Below, piece after piece: positions 26,522-35,586 of a stretch of 60,687 nt of DNA. Numbering within the stretch: position 1 is the stretch's first letter; each line of letters begins with the position of its first letter. This DNA comes from Acidimicrobiales bacterium (lineage in GTDB: Bacteria > Actinomycetota > Acidimicrobiia > Acidimicrobiales > JAHWLA01): the NCBI GenBank assembly GCA_035536915.1, contig DATLNE010000043.1, positions 1-60,687 on the forward strand, written 5' to 3'. The translations under genes and the position numbers were made by a program. The notes beneath the pieces were generated by a model. That model saw only the letters and a list, made by a program, of their open reading frames with translations. It did not search any database and was not told where the DNA came from.

Positions 26522-27265
26522 CTACCTCGGCGTCGTGGTCGGGGTGGTCCCTTGCCCGAAATTGAGGTTGGTCACACCATCGACCCGCCACTCGCCGCCG
26601 ACGTGGACCAGCACGAGCTGAATGTAGGAGGCGACGCTGCGCCGAGTGCCCGTCGTGCCCTCGGTGGTGGCGTTGGCCACCACGATGGCTTTGGCCGTGT
26701 TGTCCTCCACCGGGCCGATGAAGATGTCGGTGACGGTGCCCGCCGAGGTGGCCTTGGTCTCCTTGATGAGCACGTCGAGCCCGCCCTTGAAGGCCTGCTC
26801 GTACTCCTCGCGGAACTTGCCGGTCGACAGGGCCAGCACCCGCTCCCGGGACTCGTCGAGGTTCTCGTGGTTGTACGTGAGCAAGGCGGTGGCGAAGCGG
26901 CCCGCCACCTCCTCGACGTCGTTGCGCCGGCTGCGCTCGGACTCCAGGCGGGAGGCGAGCACGGCGGCCAGAGCGGCCAGGGCCACGGACAGGACGAACA
27001 GGGCAACGCAGGCCGCCAGCAGGCGACGGCTGCCCTTGGCCTCCGGTGCAGCCTCCGGCGCGGCCTCGGGTTCGGGTTCGGGTTCAGCGGTGACGACGGG
27101 CGGCGGCGCGGGCGCCGGGACGGGGTCGGGCGGCGGGGGCGGCGGGACGGGGTCGGGAGCGTCGGGCGCGGCCCAGCCGTCGGCCGCGTCGGGCGTCGAC
27201 TGCTCGGGGTCGGGGACGACAGGCTCGGCGTCGGCCGGACGGCCGGTGGGGTCCGTGTCGCTCAC
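26522..27265 (-). CDS. Mce-associated membrane protein
   Basis: 247 residues. An acidic Pro-rich cytoplasmic tail (1-85) is followed by one membrane segment (LLAACVALFVLSVALAALAA, about 90-112) and an extracytoplasmic domain with YNHENLDESRERVLALSTG and GEWRVDGVTNLN, the layout of Mce-associated (Mam) proteins that end mycobacterial mce operons. GTG start overlaps the stop of the last MCE gene by four bases (GTGA). It likely stabilises the lipid transporter; it is the final gene of the operon. Confidence 0.85.
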   Translation of the reverse strand: MSDTDPTGRPADAEPVVPDPEQSTPDAADGWAAPDAPDPVPPPPPPDPVPAPAPPPVVTAEPEPEPEAAPEAAPEAKGSRRLLAACVALFVLSVALAALAAVLASRLESERSRRNDVEEVAGRFATALLTYNHENLDESRERVLALSTGKFREEYEQAFKGGLDVLIKETKATSAGTVTDIFIGPVEDNTAKAIVVANATTEGTTGTRRSVASYIQLVLVHVGGEWRVDGVTNLNFGQGTTPTTTPR

Positions 27266-28458
27266 CGCGGGGAGCGTAGACGCACCCGCCGCGCCACCAG
27301 GGCCGTGAGCAACAGGGCCGCGCCCAGCACCGCCGTCGGCGTGCCGCCGGTGGCGGCCAGGCCGCCCGTGCTCGGCTGGGCCGTCGGCACCACCGACCCG
27401 CCCGCCACCGAGACCGGCCGCAGCGACGATGTGCACGGGCCGACGGCGGGCACCGCGGGCAGGTCCTTGGGCGGTGTGTACTGGAGCGGCCGCTCCTCGG
27501 GGAAGACCGCGCCCACCCTGATCCAGCGCTGGCCGTCCTCGACGTCGGTGGCGTCCCACACCTGGCCGAAGGCCTGCGGCCCGAGGTCGAGCAGCGTGGC
27601 CAGGCCTTTGATGCGCCGATCGGTGTTGGCGATGTCGGTCACCAGCTCCAGCGTCTTCAGGTCGCAGTCGAGGTTGCCCTTGTGCTTGGCCACGATGTCG
27701 GCCACCTGGGTGACGAGTTGCGAACCCTTGTCGAGCAGCACCGTGGTGTCGCCGCTCGCGCTCTTCAGGGTGTCGGCCAACTGGCGCAGGTCGCGGAGCG
27801 ACTGGCCCAACGAGTTGCGGTGGTCGGCCACCACGTCGGTCACCCGGGTGCCGTTGGTGGCCAGGCGGTCGAGTGCCTCGGTGCGCGCCGCCAGCGCGCC
27901 CGACAGGCGGTCGCCTGCGTCGGCCAGGGCCCGCAGCGACTCGGTGCGTCCCTGCAGGGCGACGGAGCCTTCGTGCAGCAGCGTCGAGAGGTCTTCGGGG
28001 GGCACCGAGGCCAGCAGCGCATCGGCCGAACGCAGCAGCTCGGAGAACTCCAGCGGGATGGTTGTGCGCTCCTTGGGCACCTGCTCGCCCGGGCGGTAGG
28101 CGGCGCCCTCGCCGGTGTAGCCGGGCGGCGGAGCGAAGTCGATGTAGGGCTCGCCGATGACCGACTTGCGCAACACGTGGGCGGTGGAGCCCGCAGGGAT
28201 CTCCTTGCCCCGTTCGATCTTGAGGCGCAGCACCACGCCGCCCGGCACCCGCTCCACGCTGTCGACGGCGCCGTAGCTCACGCCCAGGTAGGTCACCTCG
28301 GCATTGGCCCCCACGCCGAACGAGTTGGCCAGTTGCACCGAGAGGGGGTACGGCTTCTCCAACTGCTCGACGCTGACGATGTTGCTGACGGCCCAGCCGA
28401 CCATGAGCACCGAGGCCACGAGGAACGTCATGAGGTTGACGAAGACGCGCCGACTCAT
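27262..28458 (-). CDS. MCE family protein (sixth) with LAATG sorting-like tail
   Basis: 398 residues. N-terminal membrane segment (about 7-27), MCE domain (about 38-115, with VGANAEVTYLGVSYGAVDSV), then a long helical region (140-300). The C-terminus is unusual: LAATG (367-371), a hydrophobic stretch and a basic tail RRVRLRSPR, the layout of a sortase substrate. LAxTG is the motif cut by class E sortases of actinobacteria. Position last in the MCE series corresponds to MceF. A 25-bp-arm hairpin lies just upstream of the gene, between it and the fifth MCE gene. Confidence 0.9.
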   Translation of the reverse strand: MSRRVFVNLMTFLVASVLMVGWAVSNIVSVEQLEKPYPLSVQLANSFGVGANAEVTYLGVSYGAVDSVERVPGGVVLRLKIERGKEIPAGSTAHVLRKSVIGEPYIDFAPPPGYTGEGAAYRPGEQVPKERTTIPLEFSELLRSADALLASVPPEDLSTLLHEGSVALQGRTESLRALADAGDRLSGALAARTEALDRLATNGTRVTDVVADHRNSLGQSLRDLRQLADTLKSASGDTTVLLDKGSQLVTQVADIVAKHKGNLDCDLKTLELVTDIANTDRRIKGLATLLDLGPQAFGQVWDATDVEDGQRWIRVGAVFPEERPLQYTPPKDLPAVPAVGPCTSSLRPVSVAGGSVVPTAQPSTGGLAATGGTPTAVLGAALLLTALVARRVRLRSPR

Positions 28459-28475
28459 CGGAGGTCCTCTTCCGT

Positions 28476-28527
28476 CGTTCTGGTCCGTACATCCGGCGCC
28501 ACGGCGCCGGATGTACGGACCAGAACG
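28476..28527. repeat. Long perfect palindrome inside the mce operon
   Basis: Arms of 25 bp (28476-28500 and 28503-28527) are perfect complements around a 2-base centre and begin CGTTCTGG / end CCAGAACG. It lies between the fifth and sixth MCE genes, 18 bp before the sixth start. A palindrome with the same TTCTGG...CCAGAA ends occurs at 43523-43570. It may act as a terminator, attenuator or RNA-stability element. Confidence 0.8.
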
Positions 28528-28540
28528 GGGTGGGCGCGCC

Positions 28541-29491
28541 TCATGGGTGCCTGCCTTCGTCCTCGACCCGGGGGTCCTGCTCGGCAGGGATGGCCCACAT
28601 GTAGACCTGGGTGAACTCGCCGGGGATCACCCGCGGGATGCGCTCGGTGAAGGTCTGCAGCCAGTCGAGCAGGTTCGACACCTCGGCCGTCTGCGTGGCG
28701 GCGATCTCCACGATGGCCTCGACCTGCTTGATCTGGCGGTCGATGTCGCCGCGGTAGCGATCGAGGATGCGGTTCTGGTTGTCGGCCAACGCGGCGATGC
28801 GGTCGAGGGCGGTGATGGCTCGCTGGCGGTTGTCGGACAGCACCTGGGTGGCGGTGGCCAGGTTGTCGAGCAGCTTGGCGATGTCGTCGGAGCCGGCGGC
28901 CAGGGTGACGGCCGCTCGGTCGAGGCCGTCGATGATGCCGGTGATGGCCGTGGAGCGGTCGGCCAGGGTGCGGCTGATGGTCGACAGGTCCGACAGCAGG
29001 TTGCCCAGCTCCTCCTGCTTGCCGCCGAAGCCTTCGGCGCCGGTGCGGATCATGGCGGCGAGGTCGTCGCCGTTCACGGCACCGAGCACGGTGACCGCCT
29101 CCTCGGCGATGAACTCGAGCTCCGGTGCTTCGGCTGTCTGGACGATGACGTCGCCGTCGGCCAGGTACGGCCCCGCTGCGGGGTCGCCGGTGGGCCGCAG
29201 CTCGACGAACTTCTCCCCCAGCAGCGAGGTGGTGCGAATCAACGCGGTGGACGCCTTGGGGATGCGCACGCCGTCGTTCAGCCGCAGCTTCACCCGGGCC
29301 TTGAAGTCGTCGGTGAGGTCAATGTCCTGGATGGAGCCGACCCGCACGTCGGCCACCTGCACCCCGCCGCGGGTCTGCAGGTCACCGACGTCGTCGAAGG
29401 TGGCCACCACTGTGCGGCTGCCGCCCGAGCAGCCGCCGAGCACCCCGGCCACGGCGGCCACGACGACCAGCAGGGCGAGCCGCCGCCTCAC
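28541..29491 (-). CDS. MCE family lipoprotein (fifth)
   Basis: 316 residues. Signal peptide with lipobox GVLGGC (Cys at about 22), then an MCE domain (VVATFDDVGDLQTRGGVQVA, DVRVGSIQDIDL) and a long helical region. It corresponds to MceE-type lipoproteins. GTG start at 29491 overlapping the stop of the previous gene by four bases (GTGA). The protein would be anchored by lipid to the outer face of the membrane, forming part of the hexameric MCE channel that carries lipids to the permease. Confidence 0.9.
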   Translation of the reverse strand: MRRRLALLVVVAAVAGVLGGCSGGSRTVVATFDDVGDLQTRGGVQVADVRVGSIQDIDLTDDFKARVKLRLNDGVRIPKASTALIRTTSLLGEKFVELRPTGDPAAGPYLADGDVIVQTAEAPELEFIAEEAVTVLGAVNGDDLAAMIRTGAEGFGGKQEELGNLLSDLSTISRTLADRSTAITGIIDGLDRAAVTLAAGSDDIAKLLDNLATATQVLSDNRQRAITALDRIAALADNQNRILDRYRGDIDRQIKQVEAIVEIAATQTAEVSNLLDWLQTFTERIPRVIPGEFTQVYMWAIPAEQDPRVEDEGRHP

Positions 29492-30741
29492 CACGCCGCC
29501 TCCATCAGGCCACGCACCATGCGCTTGAACGAGTCGAAAGAACCGGCGGGCGTGGCCTTGGCGGGCACAGCCATCGACAACTCCGGCAGCGGGGCGGCCG
29601 CCGACTGTGCCGAGGCCTCGGCCGGCGACTCCAGGGGCCGCAGCATGCCCCCGCCGTTGCCCATGGGCTGGCTGCGCGAGGCCCGTGACGCCGATGCGCT
29701 CGTCGGCCCGGGCGTGGCTTCGCAGTCGACGTCGAGCGGCAGGCACACGCCCTGTACCGGACCGAAGCCGACGGAGTCGAGGAACTGCGCCAACGTGGGC
29801 TCGGCCGCGTTGCGCAGGTCGATGTGGTGGTACGTCGGGTCCCATGCGGCGATCAGCCCGTCTTCGGTGCCCTCGAAGTCGTCGCCTGCCACCAAGGTGG
29901 GGCCGGAGTCGAGCAGGACGCCGACGGCGTCGATGTTGGCCCGCACCGACTGGAGCACCCGGGTGAGGGTGGTGAGGTCGCGGTCGAGGCGGCTGCCGTG
30001 TTCGTTCACCAGGTCGAGGCCGTCGGCCGACAGGCGCGACAGGGAGTCGACCAGCTTGGCGATGTTCTCGCGTTCTTCGGCCAGCAGGCTGGTGGCCGAG
30101 GCGAACTGGTCCATGACCTGGCCCAGTTGGCGTTCCCGGGTGCGCAGGGCGGCCGTGAACGTGTCGAAGTTCTCGATGATGCCGACGAGCTCGGCGTCCT
30201 TGGCCGCCAGTGTGGAGGTGAGGTCGGCCAAGCCGCGCAGGGCGTCGTTGATGCCCTGGCCGTTGCCCCGCAGGTCGTCGGCCAGGTTGGTGACCAGCCT
30301 GCCGGTGGCGTTGGGGTCGAGGCTGTCGAGCAGCTTCTTGAGGGCGGCCAGCGCTTCGTCGGGTTCGGTGGGGATGGTGGTGCGCTCCGCCGGGATGACC
30401 AGGCCGCCTTGGGCCCGGGGCTGGCCCGGGGTCCACGCCGGGAACAGCTGCACGTAGCGCTCACCGATGAGCGAGAACGGCACGATGGTGGCCTGCACGT
30501 CGGCGGGCAGCGGCTGGTCGCCGTTGATCGTCATGCGCACCCGCACCCGGGTGCCCTCGACCTCGATCTCGTCGACTGTGCCGGCCGAGAGGCCCAGCAC
30601 CTTCACGTCGGACGCCTCGTAGAGCGAGACGGCCTTGTCGAAGTAGGCGGTCACCTGGTAGCCGTCGCCTCCGCCGCTGCTGCAGCCGGGCAGCACGCCG
30701 GCGGCCACCACCACCGCCACGGCCAGCGCCCGCCTCAGCAC
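29488..30741 (-). CDS. MCE family lipoprotein (fourth)
   Basis: 417 residues. Signal peptide and lipobox GVLPGC, then MCE domain (YQVTAYFDKAVSLYEASDVK, LGLSAGTVDEIEVEG), a helical region to about 300 and a C-terminal Pro/Ser/Ala-rich tail of about 70 residues. Two adjacent lipoproteins in one mce operon differ from the single lipoprotein (MceE) of mycobacterial operons. GTG start at 30741, overlapping the previous gene by 7 bp. Confidence 0.9.
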   Translation of the reverse strand: MLRRALAVAVVVAAGVLPGCSSGGGDGYQVTAYFDKAVSLYEASDVKVLGLSAGTVDEIEVEGTRVRVRMTINGDQPLPADVQATIVPFSLIGERYVQLFPAWTPGQPRAQGGLVIPAERTTIPTEPDEALAALKKLLDSLDPNATGRLVTNLADDLRGNGQGINDALRGLADLTSTLAAKDAELVGIIENFDTFTAALRTRERQLGQVMDQFASATSLLAEERENIAKLVDSLSRLSADGLDLVNEHGSRLDRDLTTLTRVLQSVRANIDAVGVLLDSGPTLVAGDDFEGTEDGLIAAWDPTYHHIDLRNAAEPTLAQFLDSVGFGPVQGVCLPLDVDCEATPGPTSASASRASRSQPMGNGGGMLRPLESPAEASAQSAAAPLPELSMAVPAKATPAGSFDSFKRMVRGLMEAAW

Positions 30742-31745
30742 GGCTGCCCCGCTGTCAGTCGGAAGGCGCACACCAGGTCGGGGCCGATGGAGCGGATGTA
30801 GATGTCGGCCCACGGCCCGTGCGAGGTGGCCTTCGACAGGTGGTAGGCGCCCGGCCCCACCCAGGCCAGGGTGCGGTCGATGTCGTCGTAGTGCTTGGCC
30901 AGGATGTCGAGGGTGGGGTGCAGGGTGTCGAGGATGGCGTCGATGGAGGCGCGGCTGTGTGTGATGAGCAGCGACAGCTCGTCGAAGGCGCCCGAGCCCG
31001 ACTCCAGGCCTGCGGCGATGTCGCGCTTGCGCTGTTCGAGCAGGGTGAGGATGCCCCGGCTCTGGTCGATGAGCGAGACCAGCGTCTGGTCCTTGTCGGC
31101 CAATGTGCCCGACAACGCTTCGGTGCGATCGAGCAGCGAGCGCAACTGCGTCTCGCGGGAGGTGACTGCTTCCGACACGGTGGCGATGCCCTCGACCAGA
31201 TCCTTGATCTGGTCGTGCTTGCCTTCGGTGATGTCGGCCAACTGGGTGATGAACTGGTTGAGCTTGGCCGTATCGGTCTCCTGGGCGACGCGGGTGCCGA
31301 TGCTGGTCAGTTCGAAGACGTCGAAGGGCGTCTTGGTGCGCTCCAGCGGGATGCGTCGGCGCTCGTCGGGCAGCGACTCCAGGTAGGGCTCCACCACCGG
31401 GCCGCTGAGGCGCACGAACTTGGTGCCCAGCAGGGTCTCGAGCGCCACCTCGGCGGAGGTTTCGGGGCCGAGCTGCACGCCGTCGTTGACCACCAGGTCG
31501 ACGATGACGTTTCCCGCCTCGCGGTTGGCGCGCACCTTGTCGACCCGGCCTGCCTTTACGCCGGCCACCCGCACCTCGTCGCCCACCCGCACGCCCGCGG
31601 CGTCCTTGAACACGGCCTGCACCGAGTAGGTGGGCTCCAGCAGGTGGAGGATGCCGACCATGAAGGCCATGCCGGTAGCGGCGGCGATGACGAGCACCGA
31701 GACGATGCCGATGACGTAGGGGTTGCGGTCGGCGAACGACTTCAT
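30735..31745 (-). CDS. MCE family protein (third)
   Basis: 336 residues. Single N-terminal membrane segment (YVIGIVSVLVIAAATGMAFM), MCE domain (about 38-118, DEVRVAGVKAGRVDKVRA), then a helical stretch to about 290 that would form the channel barrel. No long disordered tail. ATG overlaps the stop of the preceding gene (ATGA). Equivalent by position to MceC. Confidence 0.92.
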   Translation of the reverse strand: MKSFADRNPYVIGIVSVLVIAAATGMAFMVGILHLLEPTYSVQAVFKDAAGVRVGDEVRVAGVKAGRVDKVRANREAGNVIVDLVVNDGVQLGPETSAEVALETLLGTKFVRLSGPVVEPYLESLPDERRRIPLERTKTPFDVFELTSIGTRVAQETDTAKLNQFITQLADITEGKHDQIKDLVEGIATVSEAVTSRETQLRSLLDRTEALSGTLADKDQTLVSLIDQSRGILTLLEQRKRDIAAGLESGSGAFDELSLLITHSRASIDAILDTLHPTLDILAKHYDDIDRTLAWVGPGAYHLSKATSHGPWADIYIRSIGPDLVCAFRLTAGQPC

Positions 31746-32812
31746 CGCGGCACCGCCAGCAGTTCGCTGATCGCACTGGCGCCCGACGTCGAGGCAGGCG
31801 TGGGGATGTGCGACTCCTGGTGGGGATCGCACGTGCCTGTCTGGGCAGGGACGGGTGTCGGATAGAAGAACTGGCCGCACGGGATGACCTGGTTGAGCCA
31901 TTCGCCGTAGCGGGAGGCGTTGAACAGGCGCTTGGCCGTCTCGTCGAGGTTGGTGAGGATGGCGTCGAGTGTCGGCAGCTTGTTGTCGACCTCGTCGGTC
32001 AGCACCCGCAAGCCGGTGAGGATCGACTCGATCTGCGTACGGTTGCGCGTCAGCAGGAAGGCCAGGTTGTCGGAGAAGTCGCCCAGGTCGGTGACGGCCC
32101 GGTTGAGCACGTCGGTGTTCTGGCTGAACGTCTGGGCCAGCTTCACCAGGTTGTCGAGCACCACCTTGATCTGCTGGTCGCGGCTGGTGAGGGCGCCGGT
32201 GACGGTGTCGAGGTTCTCGATCATGCGGCCGATGGCCTCGTCCCGCGCCGCCAGGCTCTGGGCCACCGTGGCCAGGTCGTCGATGGCCCGCGACACCTTG
32301 GCCTCGTTGCCGTCGAGGGCGCCCACCACGGCGTCGAGGAAGGTGTTGACCTGCGTGGGGTCGATGGCCTGCACGATGGGGCCGAGCCGGTTGAACAGCT
32401 CGCCTAAGTCGACCACCGACCGTGTCTTGTCCACCCGGTCACCGTCGTCGAGCAGTGTGGCCCCACTGCCCGGGTAGAGGTAGACGTAGCGCTGGCCCAG
32501 GAGGTTGCGCCACCGCACCGCGGCCTGGGTGTCGGTGGGCAGGCGCAGGCCCTCGCGCACCTTGAAGCGCACCACGGCCTTGCCCTTGTCGATCTCGATG
32601 CCGGTCACCTTGCCGACCCGCACGCCGGCCACCTTGACGTTGTCGTCCTTGAGCAGGCCGGTGACGTCGTCGAAGGTGGCCGACAGTTCGTAGCTGTTGT
32701 CGAAGGGGCCGAGGTCGCCGATGCGGATGTTGCCGATGGTGAAGCCCAGGTAGGCGGTGAAGCCCAGGCACACGAGGATGAACGCCGCCAGCTTGACGAT
32801 GGTGGCCTTCAT
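31742..32812 (-). CDS. MCE family protein (second)
   Basis: 356 residues. N-terminal membrane segment (IVKLAAFILVCLGFTAYLGF), MCE domain with DDNVKVAGVRVGKVTGIEID and NLLGQRYVYLYPG, long helical region, short Ser/Thr/Pro tail. ATG overlaps the stop of the first MCE gene by four bases. Equivalent by position to MceB. All MCE genes of this operon are joined by such overlaps or short gaps, so they are probably made in fixed ratio as a hetero-hexamer. Confidence 0.92.
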   Translation of the reverse strand: MKATIVKLAAFILVCLGFTAYLGFTIGNIRIGDLGPFDNSYELSATFDDVTGLLKDDNVKVAGVRVGKVTGIEIDKGKAVVRFKVREGLRLPTDTQAAVRWRNLLGQRYVYLYPGSGATLLDDGDRVDKTRSVVDLGELFNRLGPIVQAIDPTQVNTFLDAVVGALDGNEAKVSRAIDDLATVAQSLAARDEAIGRMIENLDTVTGALTSRDQQIKVVLDNLVKLAQTFSQNTDVLNRAVTDLGDFSDNLAFLLTRNRTQIESILTGLRVLTDEVDNKLPTLDAILTNLDETAKRLFNASRYGEWLNQVIPCGQFFYPTPVPAQTGTCDPHQESHIPTPASTSGASAISELLAVPR

Positions 32813-33945
32813 TTCAGCAATCCGCCGAGGAGGTCGAGGATGCCTTGGGCGCCGGTGGTGGGCGCGGGCAGCGGCAGTGTGGGCCCGACGCCGGGGACGG
32901 GCGATTGCTCGGCAGGCGGGGCGCTTGCGGCCGACGACGAGGCGCCGCCCGACACGGCCGGGCAGTGGTTGCGGCCCTGCGGGCACTCCTCGCCTGTGAT
33001 GAACTTCACGCCCGCCAGCAGGGTGCCGTCGGTGGCTTCGATGTGGGCCACCGAGGCCTGCACCTCGATGTACTGGCGCAGGCCGGTGACAAGGGCGGGG
33101 ATCTTGGTGCGCCGGTCGAAGAGGGTCTGGATGGTCTTGCCGCCGACGGTCGCCGCCTTCACCTGGAACGACTCGTTGGCGTTGAGGATGTCGGCCAGGT
33201 CGGCGGTGAGCCGAGCCGTCTGGTCGAGCAGCACGCCGAGCTCGTCGCTGCGCTGGTTGAGGGGCGGCAGGGCCACGTTGAGGTCGCGGGCCGTCGCCAC
33301 CAGGTCGTCGGCCCCGTAGGCCAGCTCGTCGGAGAGGGCGGCGAGGTCGTCGAGGAACTCCCGCACGTCGGCGTCGTGGCGGGCCTGGATCTCGGCCAGC
33401 TCGGCGAAGTTGCCGATCTGGCGGTTGATCTTCTCGCCTTGGCCCCGGCCGCCTTCGGCCAGGGTGTCGAGGATGACCGCCACCTGCTCCGGCTTCACCG
33501 CCTTGAGGATGGGATAGAGCTGGCTCAGCACCTTCTCCAGCTCGAAGCCGCCCACGGTTTTTTCGATGCGGTCCTCGTCGCTCAGGAACGGCCCCGCCGT
33601 CTCGTTGGGCCCCGGGTCGATGTCGACGAACTTCTCGCCGAAGAGGGTCTTGGGCCGGATGGTGGCCGTCGCCCCGACCGGGATGCGTTCACCCTTGTCG
33701 ATGTCGAGGCGCACCAGCGCCTGGCCGTCCTTCAGCCGCACCTTTTTGACCCGGCCGATGTCGACGCCGTGGACCTTCACGTCGGACTCCGACTGCAACC
33801 CCTGCCCCGCGGCGCTGAACAACGCCTCCAACTGGTAGCGGGGTTTGAGGGCGCCGACGGCCACCTTCACCCCGAAGTAGGTCGACGACGCCAGGAACAA
33901 GATGGCGATGAGCCCGGCGGCAATGCGGAAGCGGCGTTCGTTCAT
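32809..33945 (-). CDS. MCE family protein (first)
   Basis: 378 residues. N-terminal membrane segment (RIAAGLIAILFLASSTYFGV), MCE domain (about 35-115, SDVKVHGVDIGRVKKVRL and TLFGEKFVDIDPG), helical region and a Pro/Ser/Ala-rich tail (about 320-378). Equivalent by position to MceA. It begins 7 bp after the second YrbE permease gene. Confidence 0.92.
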   Translation of the reverse strand: MNERRFRIAAGLIAILFLASSTYFGVKVAVGALKPRYQLEALFSAAGQGLQSESDVKVHGVDIGRVKKVRLKDGQALVRLDIDKGERIPVGATATIRPKTLFGEKFVDIDPGPNETAGPFLSDEDRIEKTVGGFELEKVLSQLYPILKAVKPEQVAVILDTLAEGGRGQGEKINRQIGNFAELAEIQARHDADVREFLDDLAALSDELAYGADDLVATARDLNVALPPLNQRSDELGVLLDQTARLTADLADILNANESFQVKAATVGGKTIQTLFDRRTKIPALVTGLRQYIEVQASVAHIEATDGTLLAGVKFITGEECPQGRNHCPAVSGGASSSAASAPPAEQSPVPGVGPTLPLPAPTTGAQGILDLLGGLLK

Positions 33946-33952
33946 TCGTCCG

Positions 33953-34801
33953 CTAGCCCGCGATCTTGACGGTGTTGCCGCCGCCCCAGAAGAGCAACGA
34001 CATGATCAGGTTGAGCATGACGACGGTGACGATGCTGAGGCGGATGGCCCGGCCCACGGCCACGCCCACGCCCGCCGGGCCGCCGGTGGCGTAGTAGCCG
34101 TAGTAGCAGTGGATGAGGCTGACGGCGATGGCGAACACGCCCGCCTTGGCCAACGAGTAGGCCACGTCGATGGGCGGCAGGTAGAGCCGGAAGTAGTGCT
34201 CGTACACGCCGGGCGACAGCCCGAAGAACTTCGTGGTGACGAGTTCGGTGGCGTAGAAGCTGGCGTACAGCGAGAACAGGTAGAGCGGGATGATGCACAC
34301 GAAGGCGGCCAGCACCCGGGTGCACACCAGGTAGACAAACGACGGCACCGACATGACTTCCAGGGCGTCGATCTCATCCGAGATGCGCATGGCCCCCAGC
34401 TCGGCCGTGAAGCCCGCCCCGACCTGGGCGGCGAAGGCCACGCCTGCGATGAGCGGCGTCACCTCCCGGGTGTTGGCGAAGCTGCCCACCAGCCCGGTGA
34501 AGGCTTCGGCCCCGATCTGCTGCAGGCCCTTGTAGCCCTGCAGGCCCACCTCGGTGCCGGTGAAGAACGACATCGAGAAGATGACGAACACCATGCCGCC
34601 GCCCACGATGATGGCCCCGGCCCCGATGGTGATGTCGCTGATGAGGACGAACAACAGCTTGGTGTAGCCCCGGGTGAAGATCTGGGGGATCTGGCTGAGG
34701 ATGCGCAGGTAGAAGGTGAGTTGCTTGCCCACCTCCTCGAAGGCGTTGCCGGCGGTGACGGCCATGCGGCGGGCGCGAGCGACGGGGGCGATGGCGGCCA
34801 T
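33953..34801 (-). CDS. YrbE/MlaE-family ABC permease (second)
   Basis: 282-residue permease of the MlaE/YrbE family, which works with an MlaF-like ATPase and MCE proteins to move lipids across the envelope. Five to six hydrophobic segments; the conserved cytoplasmic coupling stretch ELGAMRISDEIDALEVMSV is clear. ATG overlaps the stop of the first permease gene by one base. Equivalent to YrbEB of mycobacteria. Confidence 0.93.
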   Translation of the reverse strand: MAAIAPVARARRMAVTAGNAFEEVGKQLTFYLRILSQIPQIFTRGYTKLLFVLISDITIGAGAIIVGGGMVFVIFSMSFFTGTEVGLQGYKGLQQIGAEAFTGLVGSFANTREVTPLIAGVAFAAQVGAGFTAELGAMRISDEIDALEVMSVPSFVYLVCTRVLAAFVCIIPLYLFSLYASFYATELVTTKFFGLSPGVYEHYFRLYLPPIDVAYSLAKAGVFAIAVSLIHCYYGYYATGGPAGVGVAVGRAIRLSIVTVVMLNLIMSLLFWGGGNTVKIAG

Positions 34802-35583
34802 CAGAACTTCTGCGGGACCAGGGCGAAGTAGAGGGTGGTCAAGATGAAGTTGGCAAAAAAGATGAGGATGAAGGTGACGACGACGGCCTGGTTCACGGCG
34901 TCGCCCACGCCCTTGGGGCCGCCTTTGGCCGACAGGCCCTTGTAACAGGCGACCATCGCCGCGATGAAGCCGAACACCCACGCCTTCACCAGGGCCTGGA
35001 ACAGGTCGGGCAGCTGCACCAGGGCGGTGAAGCCGGAGAAGTAGGCGCCTGCCGTGGTGCCCTGCACGATGACGTTGAACACGAACCCGCCCGCCAGGCC
35101 CGCCACGCTCACCAGCGACACCAGCATGATTGACACGGTGGAGGCGGCCCACAGGCGCGGCGTCACCAGCCGGTGTACGGGGTTGACGGCCATGACCTCC
35201 ATGGCCGCGATCTCGTCGCGGATCTTGCGCGACCCCAGGTCGGCCGTCATGGCCGAGCCGCCCGCCCCGGCGATGAGCAAGGCGGTGGCGACGGGGGCGG
35301 CCTCGCGCACGATGGCCAGCACCATGGCAGCGCCCGTGGCCGCCTCGGCGCCGAGCTGGCGGTTGAACGAGCCCACGTGCAAGGCGATCACCATGCCGAA
35401 GGGGATGGAGATGAGGATGACGGGCAGGCTCGTCACCTTGGCGATGAACCAGCACTGGCCCACGAACTCGGGAAACCACTCGCGGATGCGCCACGAGGCG
35501 CGCAGCCCCTCCAGCGAGATGGCGAAGAGGTGGCCGGTCTCACGCAGCAGGAACTGGGGCTTGGCGATGAAGGCGCTGGCCAC
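34801..35583 (-). CDS. YrbE/MlaE-family ABC permease (first)
   Basis: 260-residue permease, paired with the next gene. The coupling segment is DLGSRKIRDEIAAMEVMAVN, with VREAAPVATALLIAGAGGSA before it. GTG start at 35583, 3 bp after the ATPase stop. Two different YrbE permeases in one operon are the rule in actinobacterial mce loci. Confidence 0.93.
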   Translation of the reverse strand: MASAFIAKPQFLLRETGHLFAISLEGLRASWRIREWFPEFVGQCWFIAKVTSLPVILISIPFGMVIALHVGSFNRQLGAEAATGAAMVLAIVREAAPVATALLIAGAGGSAMTADLGSRKIRDEIAAMEVMAVNPVHRLVTPRLWAASTVSIMLVSLVSVAGLAGGFVFNVIVQGTTAGAYFSGFTALVQLPDLFQALVKAWVFGFIAAMVACYKGLSAKGGPKGVGDAVNQAVVVTFILIFFANFILTTLYFALVPQKF

Positions 35584-35586
35584 CGC

